From positions 1 through 64,000 of the forward strand of contig JAQVCP010000010.1 of assembly GCA_028689735.1 (NCBI GenBank): a stretch of 64,000 bases of DNA, read 5' to 3'. Both the position numbers and the translations under genes were made by a program. The notes beneath the pieces were generated by a model that did no database searches, had not been told where the DNA came from, and saw only the letters and a program-made list of their open reading frames with translations. This stretch comes from Hespellia sp. (lineage in GTDB: Bacteria > Bacillota > Clostridia > Lachnospirales > Lachnospiraceae). Below, piece by piece: positions 25,674 through 35,585 of this stretch. Numbering within the stretch: the stretch's first letter is position 1; each line of letters starts with the position of its first letter.

Positions 25674-26975
25674 CTATTCTAACTGTCCTTTTTCAACAAT
25701 GCCTGCATCCACCAGATACTGCAGAGATTTTAAGATTCCAAATTTACCATGTGCCCAGGTAAGTCCGCCCTGAAAATATACTGCATACGGCGGCTTGATT
25801 GGGCCATCGGCGCTCAGCTCAATGGAGGAACCCTGCACAAATGCTCCGGCAGCCATAATGACATCACTGTCATATCCCGGCATTGCCCATGGCTCCGGCG
25901 TAACATAGCTGTCCACTGGTGCTGCCGCCTGAATTCCCTTGCAGAAGGCAATGACGCCTTCCGCTGATCCAAGCTCTACGGCCTGAATGATATCGTGGCG
26001 ACTCTCCGTTCCATTTGGCACCACGCCAAACCCAAGTGCTTCGTATACATTTGCCGCAAATACTGCACTCTTAAGTGCACCAGATACCACCGTTGGTGCA
26101 AGAAAGAATCCCTGATAAAAGGACTGCATCACCCCGAGAGAGGCGCCTACCTCTTTGCCAAGCCCCGGAGAAATCAGGCGGAAGCCACACTGGTCGATCA
26201 GTTCTTTTTTCCCGGCAATGTAACCACCGATTGGTGCCAGTCCGCCTCCCGGATTCTTGATCAGTGAACCGACAATCATATCTGCTCCCACATCCGTAGG
26301 TTCATTCAGCTCCACAAATTCACCATAACAGTTATCTACCATACAGATTACATCCGGTTTGATGGTCTTGACAAACGCAATCAACTCCCCGATTTTATCC
26401 ACGGAATAGCTTGGTCTTGTCTGATATCCTTTGGAACGCTGTATGGTGACCAGCTTGGTCTTCTCGTTGATTGCCTCTTTAATCGCATCATAGTCAAAAT
26501 AGCCATCCGGGAGAAGCTCTACCTGCCGGTAGGTAACTCCGTACTCTGCCAGAGAACCTCTGGACTCACGGATTCCAATGACCTCCTCTAAGGTATCGTA
26601 TGGTTTCCCCACTGGTGAGAGAAGCTCGTCACCCGGACGTAAATTGGCACTGAGTGCAAGAGCAAGGGCATGGGTTCCACAGGTAATCTGCGGGCGAACC
26701 AGTGCCGCTTCCGTGTGAAATGCACTGGCATACACCGCTTCCAGCGTATCTCTTCCCAAGTCGTTATAGCCATATCCACTGGTGTAATTAAAGCAGGACT
26801 CCCGCACTCTGTTTTTCTGCATGGCTTGAATTACCTTTAGCTGATTATACTGTGCAACCTCATCAATCTCCTCAAACCGTTCCCTGAGCTTTTCCTCTAT
26901 TCTATGCCCAAATGTGATAACCTCTTTGGAAATTCCTAATTCACGATACATTTCCTTTGTGACTGCTTTTAACAT
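25674..26975 (-). CDS. Methionine gamma-lyase family protein (YnbB-like)
   Basis: A 433-residue fold-type I PLP enzyme of the YnbB/aluminium-resistance family. The conserved parts are FNYTSGYGYNDLGRDTLEAV (about 62-81), the VDNCYGEFVE loop with the PLP-contacting Asp, and the Schiff-base lysine in GSLIKNPGGGLAPIGGYIAG. It overlaps the end of miaA by seven bases (ATGTTAA), a placement also found near miaA in Bacillus and other Firmicutes. The substrate is not established for the family; C-S lyase activity is only suggested by the superfamily. Confidence 0.9.
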   Translation of the reverse strand: MLKAVTKEMYRELGISKEVITFGHRIEEKLRERFEEIDEVAQYNQLKVIQAMQKNRVRESCFNYTSGYGYNDLGRDTLEAVYASAFHTEAALVRPQITCGTHALALALSANLRPGDELLSPVGKPYDTLEEVIGIRESRGSLAEYGVTYRQVELLPDGYFDYDAIKEAINEKTKLVTIQRSKGYQTRPSYSVDKIGELIAFVKTIKPDVICMVDNCYGEFVELNEPTDVGADMIVGSLIKNPGGGLAPIGGYIAGKKELIDQCGFRLISPGLGKEVGASLGVMQSFYQGFFLAPTVVSGALKSAVFAANVYEALGFGVVPNGTESRHDIIQAVELGSAEGVIAFCKGIQAAAPVDSYVTPEPWAMPGYDSDVIMAAGAFVQGSSIELSADGPIKPPYAVYFQGGLTWAHGKFGILKSLQYLVDAGIVEKGQLE

Positions 26976-27910
26976 AATATCTGCCTTTCTCTTAATTCCT
27001 TTTTCATAAGTTCTAACAATTCTTCTTCGCTGTACAAATGCTTGTCCAGCCAGATGACATCACGCTCCCGCTTAAACCAGGTTAGCTGCCGCTTCGCAAA
27101 ATGCCTGGTGTCCCGCTTTATTTTGTAGACTGCCTCATCTAATGTGCATTCTCCATCCAGGTATTCCAGTATTTCTTTATAACCGAGTCCCTGCATAGAC
27201 ACATGATTCCGGTTCATTCCCATATCACGGAGTTCCTTTACTTCTGCCTCCAGTCCCATCTGCATCATCGCATCTACCCGGGCATCAATCCTCTGATAGA
27301 GAATTTCCCTCTGATCATTCAAAACAAAATAAGCAAAGTTATATGGTGACTGCTTCTGCCGCTCCCTTTCATTGTGCTCGGAGATTGGCTGTCCGGTCTG
27401 GTGGTAATATTCCAGGGCACGAATAACACGCTTTACGTTGTTCGCATGAATCTCAAGAGCTGATTTTTCATCTACCTTTTGAAGCTGCTCATGGAGATAC
27501 CCTGCTCCCTTCTCTTTCGCCATCTGTTCCAGTCCCTGGCGGTACTGCTCATCCTTTTCATTTTCGGTAAAATCAATATCATACAAAAGCGCCTGAATAT
27601 AGAATCCCGTGCCACCAACTATAATTGGAATGTGTCCGTTTTCATAAATCTGTTTCATAGCTTTCTTTGCCATATTTTGAAAACGGACAACATGAAATTC
27701 TTCCTCCGGCGAAATCTCATCTACAAGGTAATGGGGAACATGCTCCATCTCTTCTCTGGTGATTTTAGCAGAACCGATATCCATATGCTGATAAACCTGC
27801 ATGGAATCAGCGGAAATAATCTCTCCACCGATTGATTTTGCCAGGCCGATGGATGCTCTGGTCTTTCCCACCGCAGTTGGACCAGTTAAAATAACGAGTG
27901 GTTTTTTCAT
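26969..27910 (-). CDS. miaA: tRNA dimethylallyltransferase
   Basis: Adds the isopentenyl group to A37 of tRNAs reading UNN codons; the product is then methylthiolated by MiaB, also in this window. The 313-residue protein starts at ATG 27910 after AAAGGAGGGG. P-loop GPTAVGKTRAS (about 8-18), DSMQVYQHMDIGSAKI (about 34-49), HHLxD-type VPHYLVDEISP, GGTGFYIQALLYDID and the C-terminal RDTRHFAKRQLTWFKRERDV are all MiaA signatures. It follows mutL closely. Confidence 0.96.
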   Translation of the reverse strand: MKKPLVILTGPTAVGKTRASIGLAKSIGGEIISADSMQVYQHMDIGSAKITREEMEHVPHYLVDEISPEEEFHVVRFQNMAKKAMKQIYENGHIPIIVGGTGFYIQALLYDIDFTENEKDEQYRQGLEQMAKEKGAGYLHEQLQKVDEKSALEIHANNVKRVIRALEYYHQTGQPISEHNERERQKQSPYNFAYFVLNDQREILYQRIDARVDAMMQMGLEAEVKELRDMGMNRNHVSMQGLGYKEILEYLDGECTLDEAVYKIKRDTRHFAKRQLTWFKRERDVIWLDKHLYSEEELLELMKKELRERQILC

Positions 27911-27941
27911 GAATTCCCCTCCTTTCTCTCTGAAACATTCT

Positions 27942-30026
27942 CTACACAATTCTCTTGAATTTCTTCTCCAATTCTCGCTTTGACATGGAGATGATTGTCG
28001 GTCTGCCATGAGGACAATGATACGGATTCTCCAGAGACAACAGTTCCCCAATCAATGAGTCCATCTCCATTGCAGACAACTTGTTATTGCCCTTTACCGC
28101 CGCCTTGCAGGACATGGATGCCACCTTCTCATCGATGATATCCGGTGCCATCCCCGTTGTAATTCCATCCGCCAGCGTATCAAGCATTTCAAGAAGAAGC
28201 TCCTTTTTCGCAATAGAAAACAGATTATCTGGAACCCCGCGCACTGCAAATTCATCTCCGCCAAAGGGCTCAATCTCAAATCCAATCCGGGTAAACTGAT
28301 CCATGTGCGCGCGAAGCGTCTCTGCTTCCATCATCGACAAGCTCAGGATAATCGGCGGACTGATATACTGGGACGTGTAATCCCGGTTCTTCATATTTTT
28401 CAGTGTGCGTTCATAGAGGACACGCTCATGGGCAGCATGCTGATCTATGATGTACAAATTCTCTTCAAACTGCACCAGCCAGTAAGTGTCAAACAGCTGA
28501 CCTATCAGCGTATGCTGACTCTTTGCCTCCGGGGTCAGGAATTTACCGTCAAAGAGATCCAACTGGACATTTTCCCTGCCTTTTGATGCAGCTTCTTCCA
28601 AATTTGTTTTCAATCCAGATACTTTTGGCTCCAAAATTTCTTCTGATTCTTTTTCTGTCCGGTATGATGCCGCTTCGCGAATCCGATCCGCCTGGATTTC
28701 AGGGTGGAAAAGATTCTGTTTATCTGCCACCTCCGCCGAGGAAGCACGATTATGGTAGGATAATACCCGCTGTTTCATCTTCTCAATAAAATATTTTTCA
28801 TCCCGAACCTGGGGCTTCTCAGCTTCCGGCCGCTTTTCTATCACTTGTGTGTTTTTTGTCTCTTGGGGAGTTACTGTCTCTTGCGGAGTTACTGTCTCTT
28901 GCGGAGTTACTGCTTCTTGTGAATTTCCTGATAACTTCCTTTTTGCTCCATCCGAAGTGCCTGCCTGCGGTTTTAAAAGCAGAGCTTTGTGAGGTACAAT
29001 CTTCTTTGGCTCGTCAATCGTCACGCTGGGAATCAGCTCCGGCTCCAGGAGCGACTCATGTACCGCCTGAAAAATCAGATTGTAGACCTCCTGCTGCTTA
29101 TGGAACCGCAGATCCATCTTGGTGGGATGTACATTAACATCAATCTCCTCCCCGTCAATCTCAAAATGAAGGACAACAAAAGGAAATTTATGCTGCATCA
29201 TAAAGTCTTTGTACGCATCTTCTATGGCTTTTGAGACAAATGCACTCTTCACATACCGTCCATTCATAAAGTATGTCTCAAAATTACGGTTCCCCCTGGA
29301 AATCAATGGTTTTCCAAGATAACCGCTGATAGATAGGCCAGAACTTATAAAACTGATTTCCTGGAGATTCTGTGTGATCTCCCGTCCATAGATACTGTAG
29401 ATTACGTCCTTCAGCTTTCCATTTCCCGCGGTCTGCATCTTTGTCTGTCCATTGTTGACAAAACGAAATGCCACCTCCGGGTGGGACAGGGCAAGGCGCA
29501 TCAGCAAATCATTGATGTGGCTCGCCTCTGTCATAGGAGTTTTTAAAAACTTTCTCCTTGCCGGCACATTATAAAACAACTGACGAATAAGAAATGTGGT
29601 GCCATCGGGTGCCCCTGCATCCTCCATGGACTTCTCACACCCTCCGTCAATACAATACTTGGTTCCCAGCTCGTCCTCCTTGATCTTGGTAATCAATTCA
29701 ACCTGAGATACTGCGGCAATGCTGGAAAGTGCTTCACCGCGGAAACCCAGGGAAGAAATGTGGACCAGATCATCAATCTGCCTGATCTTACTGGTAGAGT
29801 GGCGCAGAAATGCATTTCGCACATCCTCGCGCTCAATTCCACAGCCATTATCCGAAATACGAATCAGGGAAATCCCGCCCTCCTGTATCTCAACGGTCAC
29901 ATTGGTTGCTCCGGCATCTATGGAATTCTCGACCAATTCCTTAACAATGGACGCAGGCCGCTCAATCACCTCGCCGGCCGCAATTTTATCAATTGTCACC
30001 TGATCTAATACTGCTATTTTACTCAT
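27942..30026 (-). CDS. mutL: DNA mismatch repair protein MutL (endonuclease type)
   Basis: A 694-residue mismatch-repair ATPase. GHKL motifs at the N-terminus: IAAGEVIERP, ELVENSIDAGAT, DNGCGI and FRGEALSSI. The C-terminal domain contains DQHAAHERVLYE, the metal-binding endonuclease motif DQHA(X)2E(X)4E, together with SCKAAVKGN and CPHGRPT, so this is a nicking MutL as expected in a species without MutH. The linker (about residues 370-490) is poorly conserved and has a tandem TPQETV repeat. Start ATG 30026 after AAGGAG. It lies seven codons or fewer beyond mutS in the same operon. Confidence 0.96.
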   Translation of the reverse strand: MSKIAVLDQVTIDKIAAGEVIERPASIVKELVENSIDAGATNVTVEIQEGGISLIRISDNGCGIEREDVRNAFLRHSTSKIRQIDDLVHISSLGFRGEALSSIAAVSQVELITKIKEDELGTKYCIDGGCEKSMEDAGAPDGTTFLIRQLFYNVPARRKFLKTPMTEASHINDLLMRLALSHPEVAFRFVNNGQTKMQTAGNGKLKDVIYSIYGREITQNLQEISFISSGLSISGYLGKPLISRGNRNFETYFMNGRYVKSAFVSKAIEDAYKDFMMQHKFPFVVLHFEIDGEEIDVNVHPTKMDLRFHKQQEVYNLIFQAVHESLLEPELIPSVTIDEPKKIVPHKALLLKPQAGTSDGAKRKLSGNSQEAVTPQETVTPQETVTPQETKNTQVIEKRPEAEKPQVRDEKYFIEKMKQRVLSYHNRASSAEVADKQNLFHPEIQADRIREAASYRTEKESEEILEPKVSGLKTNLEEAASKGRENVQLDLFDGKFLTPEAKSQHTLIGQLFDTYWLVQFEENLYIIDQHAAHERVLYERTLKNMKNRDYTSQYISPPIILSLSMMEAETLRAHMDQFTRIGFEIEPFGGDEFAVRGVPDNLFSIAKKELLLEMLDTLADGITTGMAPDIIDEKVASMSCKAAVKGNNKLSAMEMDSLIGELLSLENPYHCPHGRPTIISMSKRELEKKFKRIV
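28862..28915. repeat. Three 18-bp tandem repeats in the mutL linker
   Basis: The unit CTTGCGGAGTTACTGTCT occurs three times with few changes, encoding repeated TPQETV in MutL. It lies in a disordered linker and keeps the reading frame. Confidence 0.85.
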
Positions 30027-30059
30027 ACTTGCTCCTTGTTTTTTCCTTACCAAACGTCC

Positions 30060-32705
30060 TTACCATCGATTCTTCAGCTTGTTCTGCAGACGGTAAATGG
30101 TATTGAGGGCATCCATCGGTGTCAGGTTACTGACATCGAGGCCTTTCAGTTCCTCCAACACATCGTCATCCTTCACCGCATCAAATAAAGAAAACTGTGC
30201 CATATCAACCTCGTCAAACTTTTTTGTCTTATGCTTTGTCTCATGAGTCTTCACGGAGATCTCATTGACCCGTGTTGTGATATCCTCATCACTTAATTCT
30301 TCTACGATTTCCTTTGCCCGGTTAATCACAATATCCGGCACTCCGGCAAGCTTTGCCACCTGGATACCATAGCTTTTATCGGCACCTCCTTTGACAATTT
30401 TGCGGAGAAAGACGATATCATCCCCTTTTTCCTTCACGGCGATGCAGTAATTGTTGACGTTACTGATCTTTCCTTCCAGCTCTGTCAGCTCATGATAATG
30501 GGTTGCAAACAGTGTCTTGGCACCCAGCAGCTTATTATCACTGATATATTCCACCACAGCCCAGGCAATGCTCAGTCCGTCAAAGGTACTGGTTCCCCTG
30601 CCGATTTCGTCCAGGATCAGAAGACTTCGGCTGGTAGCATTGCGCAAAATATTGGCAACCTCATTCATCTCCACCATAAAAGTACTCTGCCCGGAAGCCA
30701 GGTCATCTGAAGCACCGACTCTGGTAAAGATCCGGTCCACCAGCCCGATATTGGCTTTTTCCGCTGGAACAAAGGAACCCAGCTGTGCCATCAGCACAAT
30801 CAGTGCCGCCTGCCGCATATAAGTCGATTTTCCTGCCATATTTGGTCCGGTAATAATCGAAATCCGGTGTTTTTTATCATCCAGATAGGTATCGTTGGCA
30901 ATGAACATATCGTTCGGTATCATTTTTTCTACCACCGGATGTCTTCCATTCTTAATGTCAATGATTCCACTTTCATTGATTTTCGGTCTCACATAGTTGT
31001 TCCGCTCTGCAACCAGCGCCAGGCTTGCAAATACATCTACCTGTGCCACCGCCTTGGCAGTATCCTGTATCCGCTGTACCTGACTTCCAATCTCATCGCG
31101 GACTTTGCTGTACAATTCATATTCCAGGGCATAGAGCTTATCCTCGGCACCAAGAATGGTGTCTTCCAGTTCTTTCAGTTCCGGAATGATATAACGTTCT
31201 GCGTTGGTCAGTGTCTGTTTTCTTGTATAATAATCCGGCACCATATCCTTAAAGGAATTGGTCACCTCCAAATAATATCCGAACACTTTGTTGTATTTGA
31301 TTCGTAGATTCTTGATTCCAGTCTTCTCCCGCTCCTGACTCTCCAGGGCAGCAAGCCAGTCCTTACCGTCTGATTTCGCATGACGGAGCTTATCCACCTC
31401 TTCATCATAACCGTCCCTTATGATACCGCCCTCCTTCATGGCCAGCGGCGGCTCTTCAATAATCGCATCTGCAATCAAAGTACACAAGTCCTCCAACGTA
31501 TCCAGACTCTCGTAAAGTTCCTTCAGAAGAGGCGTCTGCATTTCCTCCAGGATATATTTGATGGGTGGAAGCATGGCGATAGAACTCTGAAATGCAACCA
31601 GATCACGAGGATTCGCCGATTTGTATGTAATGCGGGTAATGAGCCGTTCCAGATCATATACCGGAGAGAGATATTCCCGAAGCTCTTCTCTGGAAATAGC
31701 ATTGTCCTTCAGTTCTTCAATGGCGTCCAGCCGACAGAGAATGTCATCCTTTTCAATCAGTGGCTGCTCCACCATCTTACGCAGTGTCCTTGCACCCATA
31801 GCAGTCTTAGTCTTATCCAGCACCCAAAGTAGGGAGCCTCGTTTCTGCTTCTCCCTCAGAGTCTCGCACAACTCCAGATTTCTTCGGGTGGAACTGTCAA
31901 TAATCATAAATTTCCCGGTGGTATATGCCGTGATATGTGTGAGGTGGGACAAATCATTTTTCTGGGTCTCATACAGATACTGCAGCAGTGCTCCAGCCCC
32001 GATGATGCCACAGTCATAGTCCTTAAGCCCCAGTCCTTCCAACGTTGCCGTCTTGAAATGCTCCAACAGCTTCTTCCGGCAGATTTCATCGTCAAAATAC
32101 CATGAGTCCAGTGCATTGATTGAAATTCCCAGCCGCTCTCTCAGATCATCAATGTTCAGTCCACTCATATAGAAAGATTCATTACAAATAATCTCAGAAG
32201 GCATAAATTTGTATAGCTCGTCCAGAAGCTTTGTACCATCCTCAAGCTCCGTCACAAAATAATCTCCGGTTGTGATATCTGCAACCGACACTCCGTATCT
32301 GTCCGCAATGTAGACAATACACATAATATAATTATTTTTCGATTCATCCAGGGACTGTGTGTCCAGATTTGTCCCTGGTGTGACAATCCGGATTACCTCT
32401 CGTTTTACAATTCCTTTCGCTGTCTTGGGGTCTTCCACCTGCTCACAGATTGCAACCTTGTATCCCTTTGTCACCAGTCGGTTCAGATACCCCTCCACGG
32501 CGTGGTACGGAATCCCGCACATCGGCGCCCTCTCTTCCTGTCCACAGTTTTTTCCAGTAAGAGTAATCTCCAGTTCCCGGGATGCAGTAATCGCATCCTC
32601 AAAGAACATCTCATAAAAATCTCCCAATCTATAAAACAGAATACAGTCCTTATATTCTTCTTTTGTTTTTACATATTGCTGCATCATTGGTGTTAATTCT
32701 GCCAC
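30060..32705 (-). CDS. mutS: DNA mismatch repair protein MutS
   Basis: An 881-residue MutS1. The mismatch-probing Phe-x-Glu is in GDFYEMFFEDA (about residues 27-37). Walker A GPNMAGKSTYMRQAAL (near residue 620), the DEIGRGTSTFDGLSIAWA Walker B/D-loop and FATHYHELTEL are the ABC-type ATPase motifs. The C-terminal QFSLFDAV is the likely beta-clamp contact (QFSLF). Translation starts at GTG 32705, about ten bases after AGGAG. It heads the mutS-mutL-miaA group. Confidence 0.96.
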   Translation of the reverse strand: MAELTPMMQQYVKTKEEYKDCILFYRLGDFYEMFFEDAITASRELEITLTGKNCGQEERAPMCGIPYHAVEGYLNRLVTKGYKVAICEQVEDPKTAKGIVKREVIRIVTPGTNLDTQSLDESKNNYIMCIVYIADRYGVSVADITTGDYFVTELEDGTKLLDELYKFMPSEIICNESFYMSGLNIDDLRERLGISINALDSWYFDDEICRKKLLEHFKTATLEGLGLKDYDCGIIGAGALLQYLYETQKNDLSHLTHITAYTTGKFMIIDSSTRRNLELCETLREKQKRGSLLWVLDKTKTAMGARTLRKMVEQPLIEKDDILCRLDAIEELKDNAISREELREYLSPVYDLERLITRITYKSANPRDLVAFQSSIAMLPPIKYILEEMQTPLLKELYESLDTLEDLCTLIADAIIEEPPLAMKEGGIIRDGYDEEVDKLRHAKSDGKDWLAALESQEREKTGIKNLRIKYNKVFGYYLEVTNSFKDMVPDYYTRKQTLTNAERYIIPELKELEDTILGAEDKLYALEYELYSKVRDEIGSQVQRIQDTAKAVAQVDVFASLALVAERNNYVRPKINESGIIDIKNGRHPVVEKMIPNDMFIANDTYLDDKKHRISIITGPNMAGKSTYMRQAALIVLMAQLGSFVPAEKANIGLVDRIFTRVGASDDLASGQSTFMVEMNEVANILRNATSRSLLILDEIGRGTSTFDGLSIAWAVVEYISDNKLLGAKTLFATHYHELTELEGKISNVNNYCIAVKEKGDDIVFLRKIVKGGADKSYGIQVAKLAGVPDIVINRAKEIVEELSDEDITTRVNEISVKTHETKHKTKKFDEVDMAQFSLFDAVKDDDVLEELKGLDVSNLTPMDALNTIYRLQNKLKNRW

Positions 32706-32791
32706 TGTTTGTATTCTCCTTTTGCAAATTTGCCTAAAAACCCATATTGACTAGTATATCATTTTTCACTTTCGGAAGAAAGAGCAAATTT

Positions 32792-33208
32792 TCAGAGCAC
32801 ATGAAAGTGCGGCATTTTCTCTCCGAAAATCCAGTGAGATATTCCGCCGCATAAGAGAATACCCAGTGCACTCAGTCCTGAAAAGATTATAATAAAGGGG
32901 ACGCAGATCTGCCCGAAGAGCTGCAGAGGCTGGTCACTATAGTCCCAAACCTGATATCCCAGCAGCTTATTGACAATGATTCCGGTCGTGAATTCTCCTG
33001 CCGTGACAAACAGCGAGCAGCGGAGCACCTGCCGCCACAGTGGATCCTTCCACTCCGTCCACAGCCCCTGTGCATAGAAAAACCAAAAACAGGTGCCGCC
33101 AAGCACAAACATGGTCCAGTGGGAATAATTGCGAAAGGTAAGTTCCAATCCATAGTAGAGACACCCTCCCAGGGTCCAGACAAATAAGTATTCAATCATT
33201 CTTTTCAT
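32792..33208 (-). CDS. CmpB-like putative ABC transporter permease (small membrane protein)
   Basis: A 138-residue protein with about four membrane spans, resembling the CmpB-type putative ABC-transporter permease family of Firmicutes (GCLYYGLELTFRNYSHWTMF, LGYQVWDYSDQPLQLFGQIC). No ATPase partner lies nearby, so the transporter label is doubtful and it may act alone. ATG 33208 is chosen because GAGAGGA lies upstream; the frame is open for 45 more codons without one. It stands between miaB and mutS. Confidence 0.7.
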   Translation of the reverse strand: MKRMIEYLFVWTLGGCLYYGLELTFRNYSHWTMFVLGGTCFWFFYAQGLWTEWKDPLWRQVLRCSLFVTAGEFTTGIIVNKLLGYQVWDYSDQPLQLFGQICVPFIIIFSGLSALGILLCGGISHWIFGEKMPHFHVL

Positions 33209-33354
33209 TAAAAAATGTCCTCTCTGTATTCTAGCCGGAATCAGAGGATTCTCGTTCTTAGTGAACCGGGTAAGTCTCTTTTCTATAAAGGAAAAGAGAC
33301 CCGCCTGGCGCACTAAATCCGGCATAGGATATAGTGTGGACATTTCATGTCATT

Positions 33355-34797
33355 TTATTCAGTTTTTGCGGAATCAACTTTGCTTCCCAGGTAGTAAAAT
33401 CCCTTGCACTCTTCCAGCTTTACATTCACCAGTTTTCCAATGAGTGATGAGTCCCCCGGGAAATGCACCAGAAGGTTGTTGCTCAGTCGTCCGGTCACAA
33501 GGGAGGCATCGTGGTCATTGACGGTCTCTACCAGTGCTTTCTGTATACTTCCTTCCTGTTTTTTGCATTCTTCTGCTGAGATCTCCTGTACTTCTTTCAG
33601 CAGCCTGTCAAACCGATCCTTAATAACCGCTTCCGGTACCTGCTCCTCCATGACAGCCGCGGGTGTTCCCGTTCGCTTCGAGTAGATAAAAGTAAAGGCA
33701 CTATCGTAGCGCACCTGCCGCACCACATCCATAGTCTCAAGAAAATCTTCCTCACTCTCTCCTGGAAATCCAACAATAATATCTGTGGTCAGAGAAATAT
33801 CCGGAACTGCTTCTTTAATTTTCTTTGCCAGCATCAAATACTGTTCCTTCGTGTATCTGCGATTCATCTTCTCCAGGATATTGGTACTTCCTGACTGCAC
33901 AGGAAGATGAAGATGACGGCAGACCTTTTTAGAATGCTTCATAACCTCAATCAATTCATCCGATAAGTCTTTCGGATGGGACGTCATAAAGCGGATTCTC
34001 TCCAGTCCTTCTATCTTCTCGATTTCTTCTAAAAGCTGGGCAAAGGTAATCGGCTCTTCCAGATTTTTCCCATAGGAATTGACATTTTGTCCAAGAAGCA
34101 TAATCTCAACCACGCCATCTGCCACCAGACGTTCAATTTCACGGATGATTGCTTTTGGCTCTCTGCTCCTCTCGCGGCCACGCACGTATGGCACAATACA
34201 GTAACTGCAGAAATTATTGCATCCAAACATGATATTCACGCCGGACTTGAATGGGAATTTACGTTCACTTGGTAAATCCTCCACAATCTTGTCCGTATCT
34301 TTCCAGATATCAATCACCATACGTTCAGAGGCAAAGCGGGTTGCCAACAGCTCCGCAAATTTATAAATATTATGTGTTCCGAAAATCAAATCAACGAAAC
34401 GATAGCTTTTTTTCAGCTTTTCTACTACTTCCGGTTCCTGCATCATGCAGCCGCACAAACCAATCATCATATGCGGATGGGACTTTTTGATGTGGCCTAA
34501 CTGCCCCAGTCTTCCGTAAACTCTCATGTTCGCATTCTCACGGACAGTACAGGTGTTGTAAATCACAAAGTCAGCCTGTTCTTCTACCGTCTCTTCTTTG
34601 TATCCGATTTTCTCCAGAACGCCCACCAGCTTTTCTGAGTCCCGGGCATTCATCTGGCACCCGAAGGTAGTAACGCAGAATGTCAAATCTCTCCCCAGTT
34701 CCTTTGCCTTTGCTTCCACATACTTTCTGGCCTGTTCCATAAAATAATATTGTCTCTCCGGCTCCGCAGTGGGAGCATCCATCCATAATTCTGTCAT
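33355..34797 (-). CDS. miaB: tRNA-2-methylthio-N6-dimethylallyladenosine synthase
   Basis: A 480-residue radical-SAM methylthiotransferase that converts i6A37 to ms2i6A37 in tRNA. The N-terminal cluster cysteines are in TFGCQMNARDSEK, NTCTVRENA and GLCGCMMQ; the radical-SAM cluster is GCNNFCSYCIVPYVRGRERS (about residues 205-224), and a C-terminal TRAM domain (KLVNVKLEECKGFYYLGSKV) binds RNA. It acts on the product of miaA, 5 kb downstream in the same direction. Confidence 0.96.
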   Translation of the reverse strand: MTELWMDAPTAEPERQYYFMEQARKYVEAKAKELGRDLTFCVTTFGCQMNARDSEKLVGVLEKIGYKEETVEEQADFVIYNTCTVRENANMRVYGRLGQLGHIKKSHPHMMIGLCGCMMQEPEVVEKLKKSYRFVDLIFGTHNIYKFAELLATRFASERMVIDIWKDTDKIVEDLPSERKFPFKSGVNIMFGCNNFCSYCIVPYVRGRERSREPKAIIREIERLVADGVVEIMLLGQNVNSYGKNLEEPITFAQLLEEIEKIEGLERIRFMTSHPKDLSDELIEVMKHSKKVCRHLHLPVQSGSTNILEKMNRRYTKEQYLMLAKKIKEAVPDISLTTDIIVGFPGESEEDFLETMDVVRQVRYDSAFTFIYSKRTGTPAAVMEEQVPEAVIKDRFDRLLKEVQEISAEECKKQEGSIQKALVETVNDHDASLVTGRLSNNLLVHFPGDSSLIGKLVNVKLEECKGFYYLGSKVDSAKTE

Positions 34798-34812
34798 ATG
34801 TATTATCCTTTT

Positions 34813-35034
34813 CTAATGTCCTTTCTTCGTCCCGTATTTCTCACCGAGATTCACAACCGAGCCATCTTTCTCTTTCATATCAATATGATTAAGCTGCCCG
34901 CGCAGATTCCGCTTAAAAGAATCAATATACTCCTGGCGCAGCATTTTCTGTTCTTTTTTTTCTTCCTCTGTCAGGCCTTTTTCTTTTGATTTGTGATATA
35001 ACTCATTAATCCGCTGTACTTTTGTCTCGTCCAT
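34813..35034 (-). CDS. DUF896 protein (YnzC-like)
   Basis: A 73-residue helical protein with the DUF896 signature RINELYHKSKEKGLTEEEKK (residues 8-27) and RQEYIDSFKRNLRGQLNHID. Relatives in Bacillus (YnzC, YneB region) are SOS-linked or of unknown role. GGAGG lies five bases before the ATG; miaB begins 16 bases beyond the stop. Confidence 0.9.
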   Translation of the reverse strand: MDETKVQRINELYHKSKEKGLTEEEKKEQKMLRQEYIDSFKRNLRGQLNHIDMKEKDGSVVNLGEKYGTKKGH

Positions 35035-35152
35035 TTCTTCCTCCTTATTCGATCATCGACTGACTTTTGTCTTGTTTCGCTTCTATTGCATGTCTGCCTC
35101 TTCTATTTGTTTCATTCCTAATTGTAAACCTGTTGTTTATCTTGTTTCATTC

Positions 35153-35527
35153 TCAGCTTGTATAATTTTCTAAAAATCCATAAATTTCCTCTACCGTTTC
35201 CATCCGTTTGCCCTCTTCAATCTCTTCCTGAAGGCCTTCGGGCAGAGAAGACAGTTTAATATTCGTATATTCATAGACAGTCTGTCCGTCTGACAGATAC
35301 ACGATAACATATCCATCCTTATTTTTCAAATAATAGCCCTCGTTTTTTATGGCATTTCCTTCCGTCTGTGCTACGGGGCCCTCCGCCTCTTCTTTTGTGG
35401 CAGCCTCATATTGTTCCGTAGTCTCACGGTTTCGCATACTGTGATAGGAATAGTCATATAAGATTACAAGTGCCATACTGCACAAAAAAACTGACGCTAA
35501 AAAACCAATACTGTATTTTTTCATCAT
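35153..35527 (-). CDS. BofC C-terminal-domain-like exported protein
   Basis: A 124-residue protein with an N-terminal signal anchor (KYSIGFLASVFLCSMALVILY), a charged linker rich in Glu, and a C-terminal domain (YYLKNKDGYVIVYLSDG, SSLPEGLQEEIEEGKRM) resembling the BofC C-terminal domain. BofC in Bacillus is a forespore intermembrane regulator of sigma-K checkpoint signalling; Clostridial proteins with only this domain have no known role. The ribosome site (AGAGG) and ATG lie in the loop of a 12-bp hairpin (see 35499-35565). Call is moderately sure for the domain, not for the function. Confidence 0.68.
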   Translation of the reverse strand: MMKKYSIGFLASVFLCSMALVILYDYSYHSMRNRETTEQYEAATKEEAEGPVAQTEGNAIKNEGYYLKNKDGYVIVYLSDGQTVYEYTNIKLSSLPEGLQEEIEEGKRMETVEEIYGFLENYTS

Positions 35528-35565
35528 ACAATTACCTCTTTTTATACAGTATTGGCTTTTTTTTT
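35499..35565. terminator. Hairpin enclosing the start codon of the BofC-like gene
   Basis: CCAATACTGTAT (35505-35516) pairs perfectly with ATACAGTATTGG (35544-35555). On the minus strand six T residues follow at 35504-35499, and on the plus strand ten T residues at 35557-35566, so it looks like a terminator in both directions. Its minus-strand loop contains the AGAGG ribosome site and ATG of the BofC-like gene. Confidence 0.8.
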
Positions 35566-35585
35566 TATTTTATTCTTCCGTTCTC

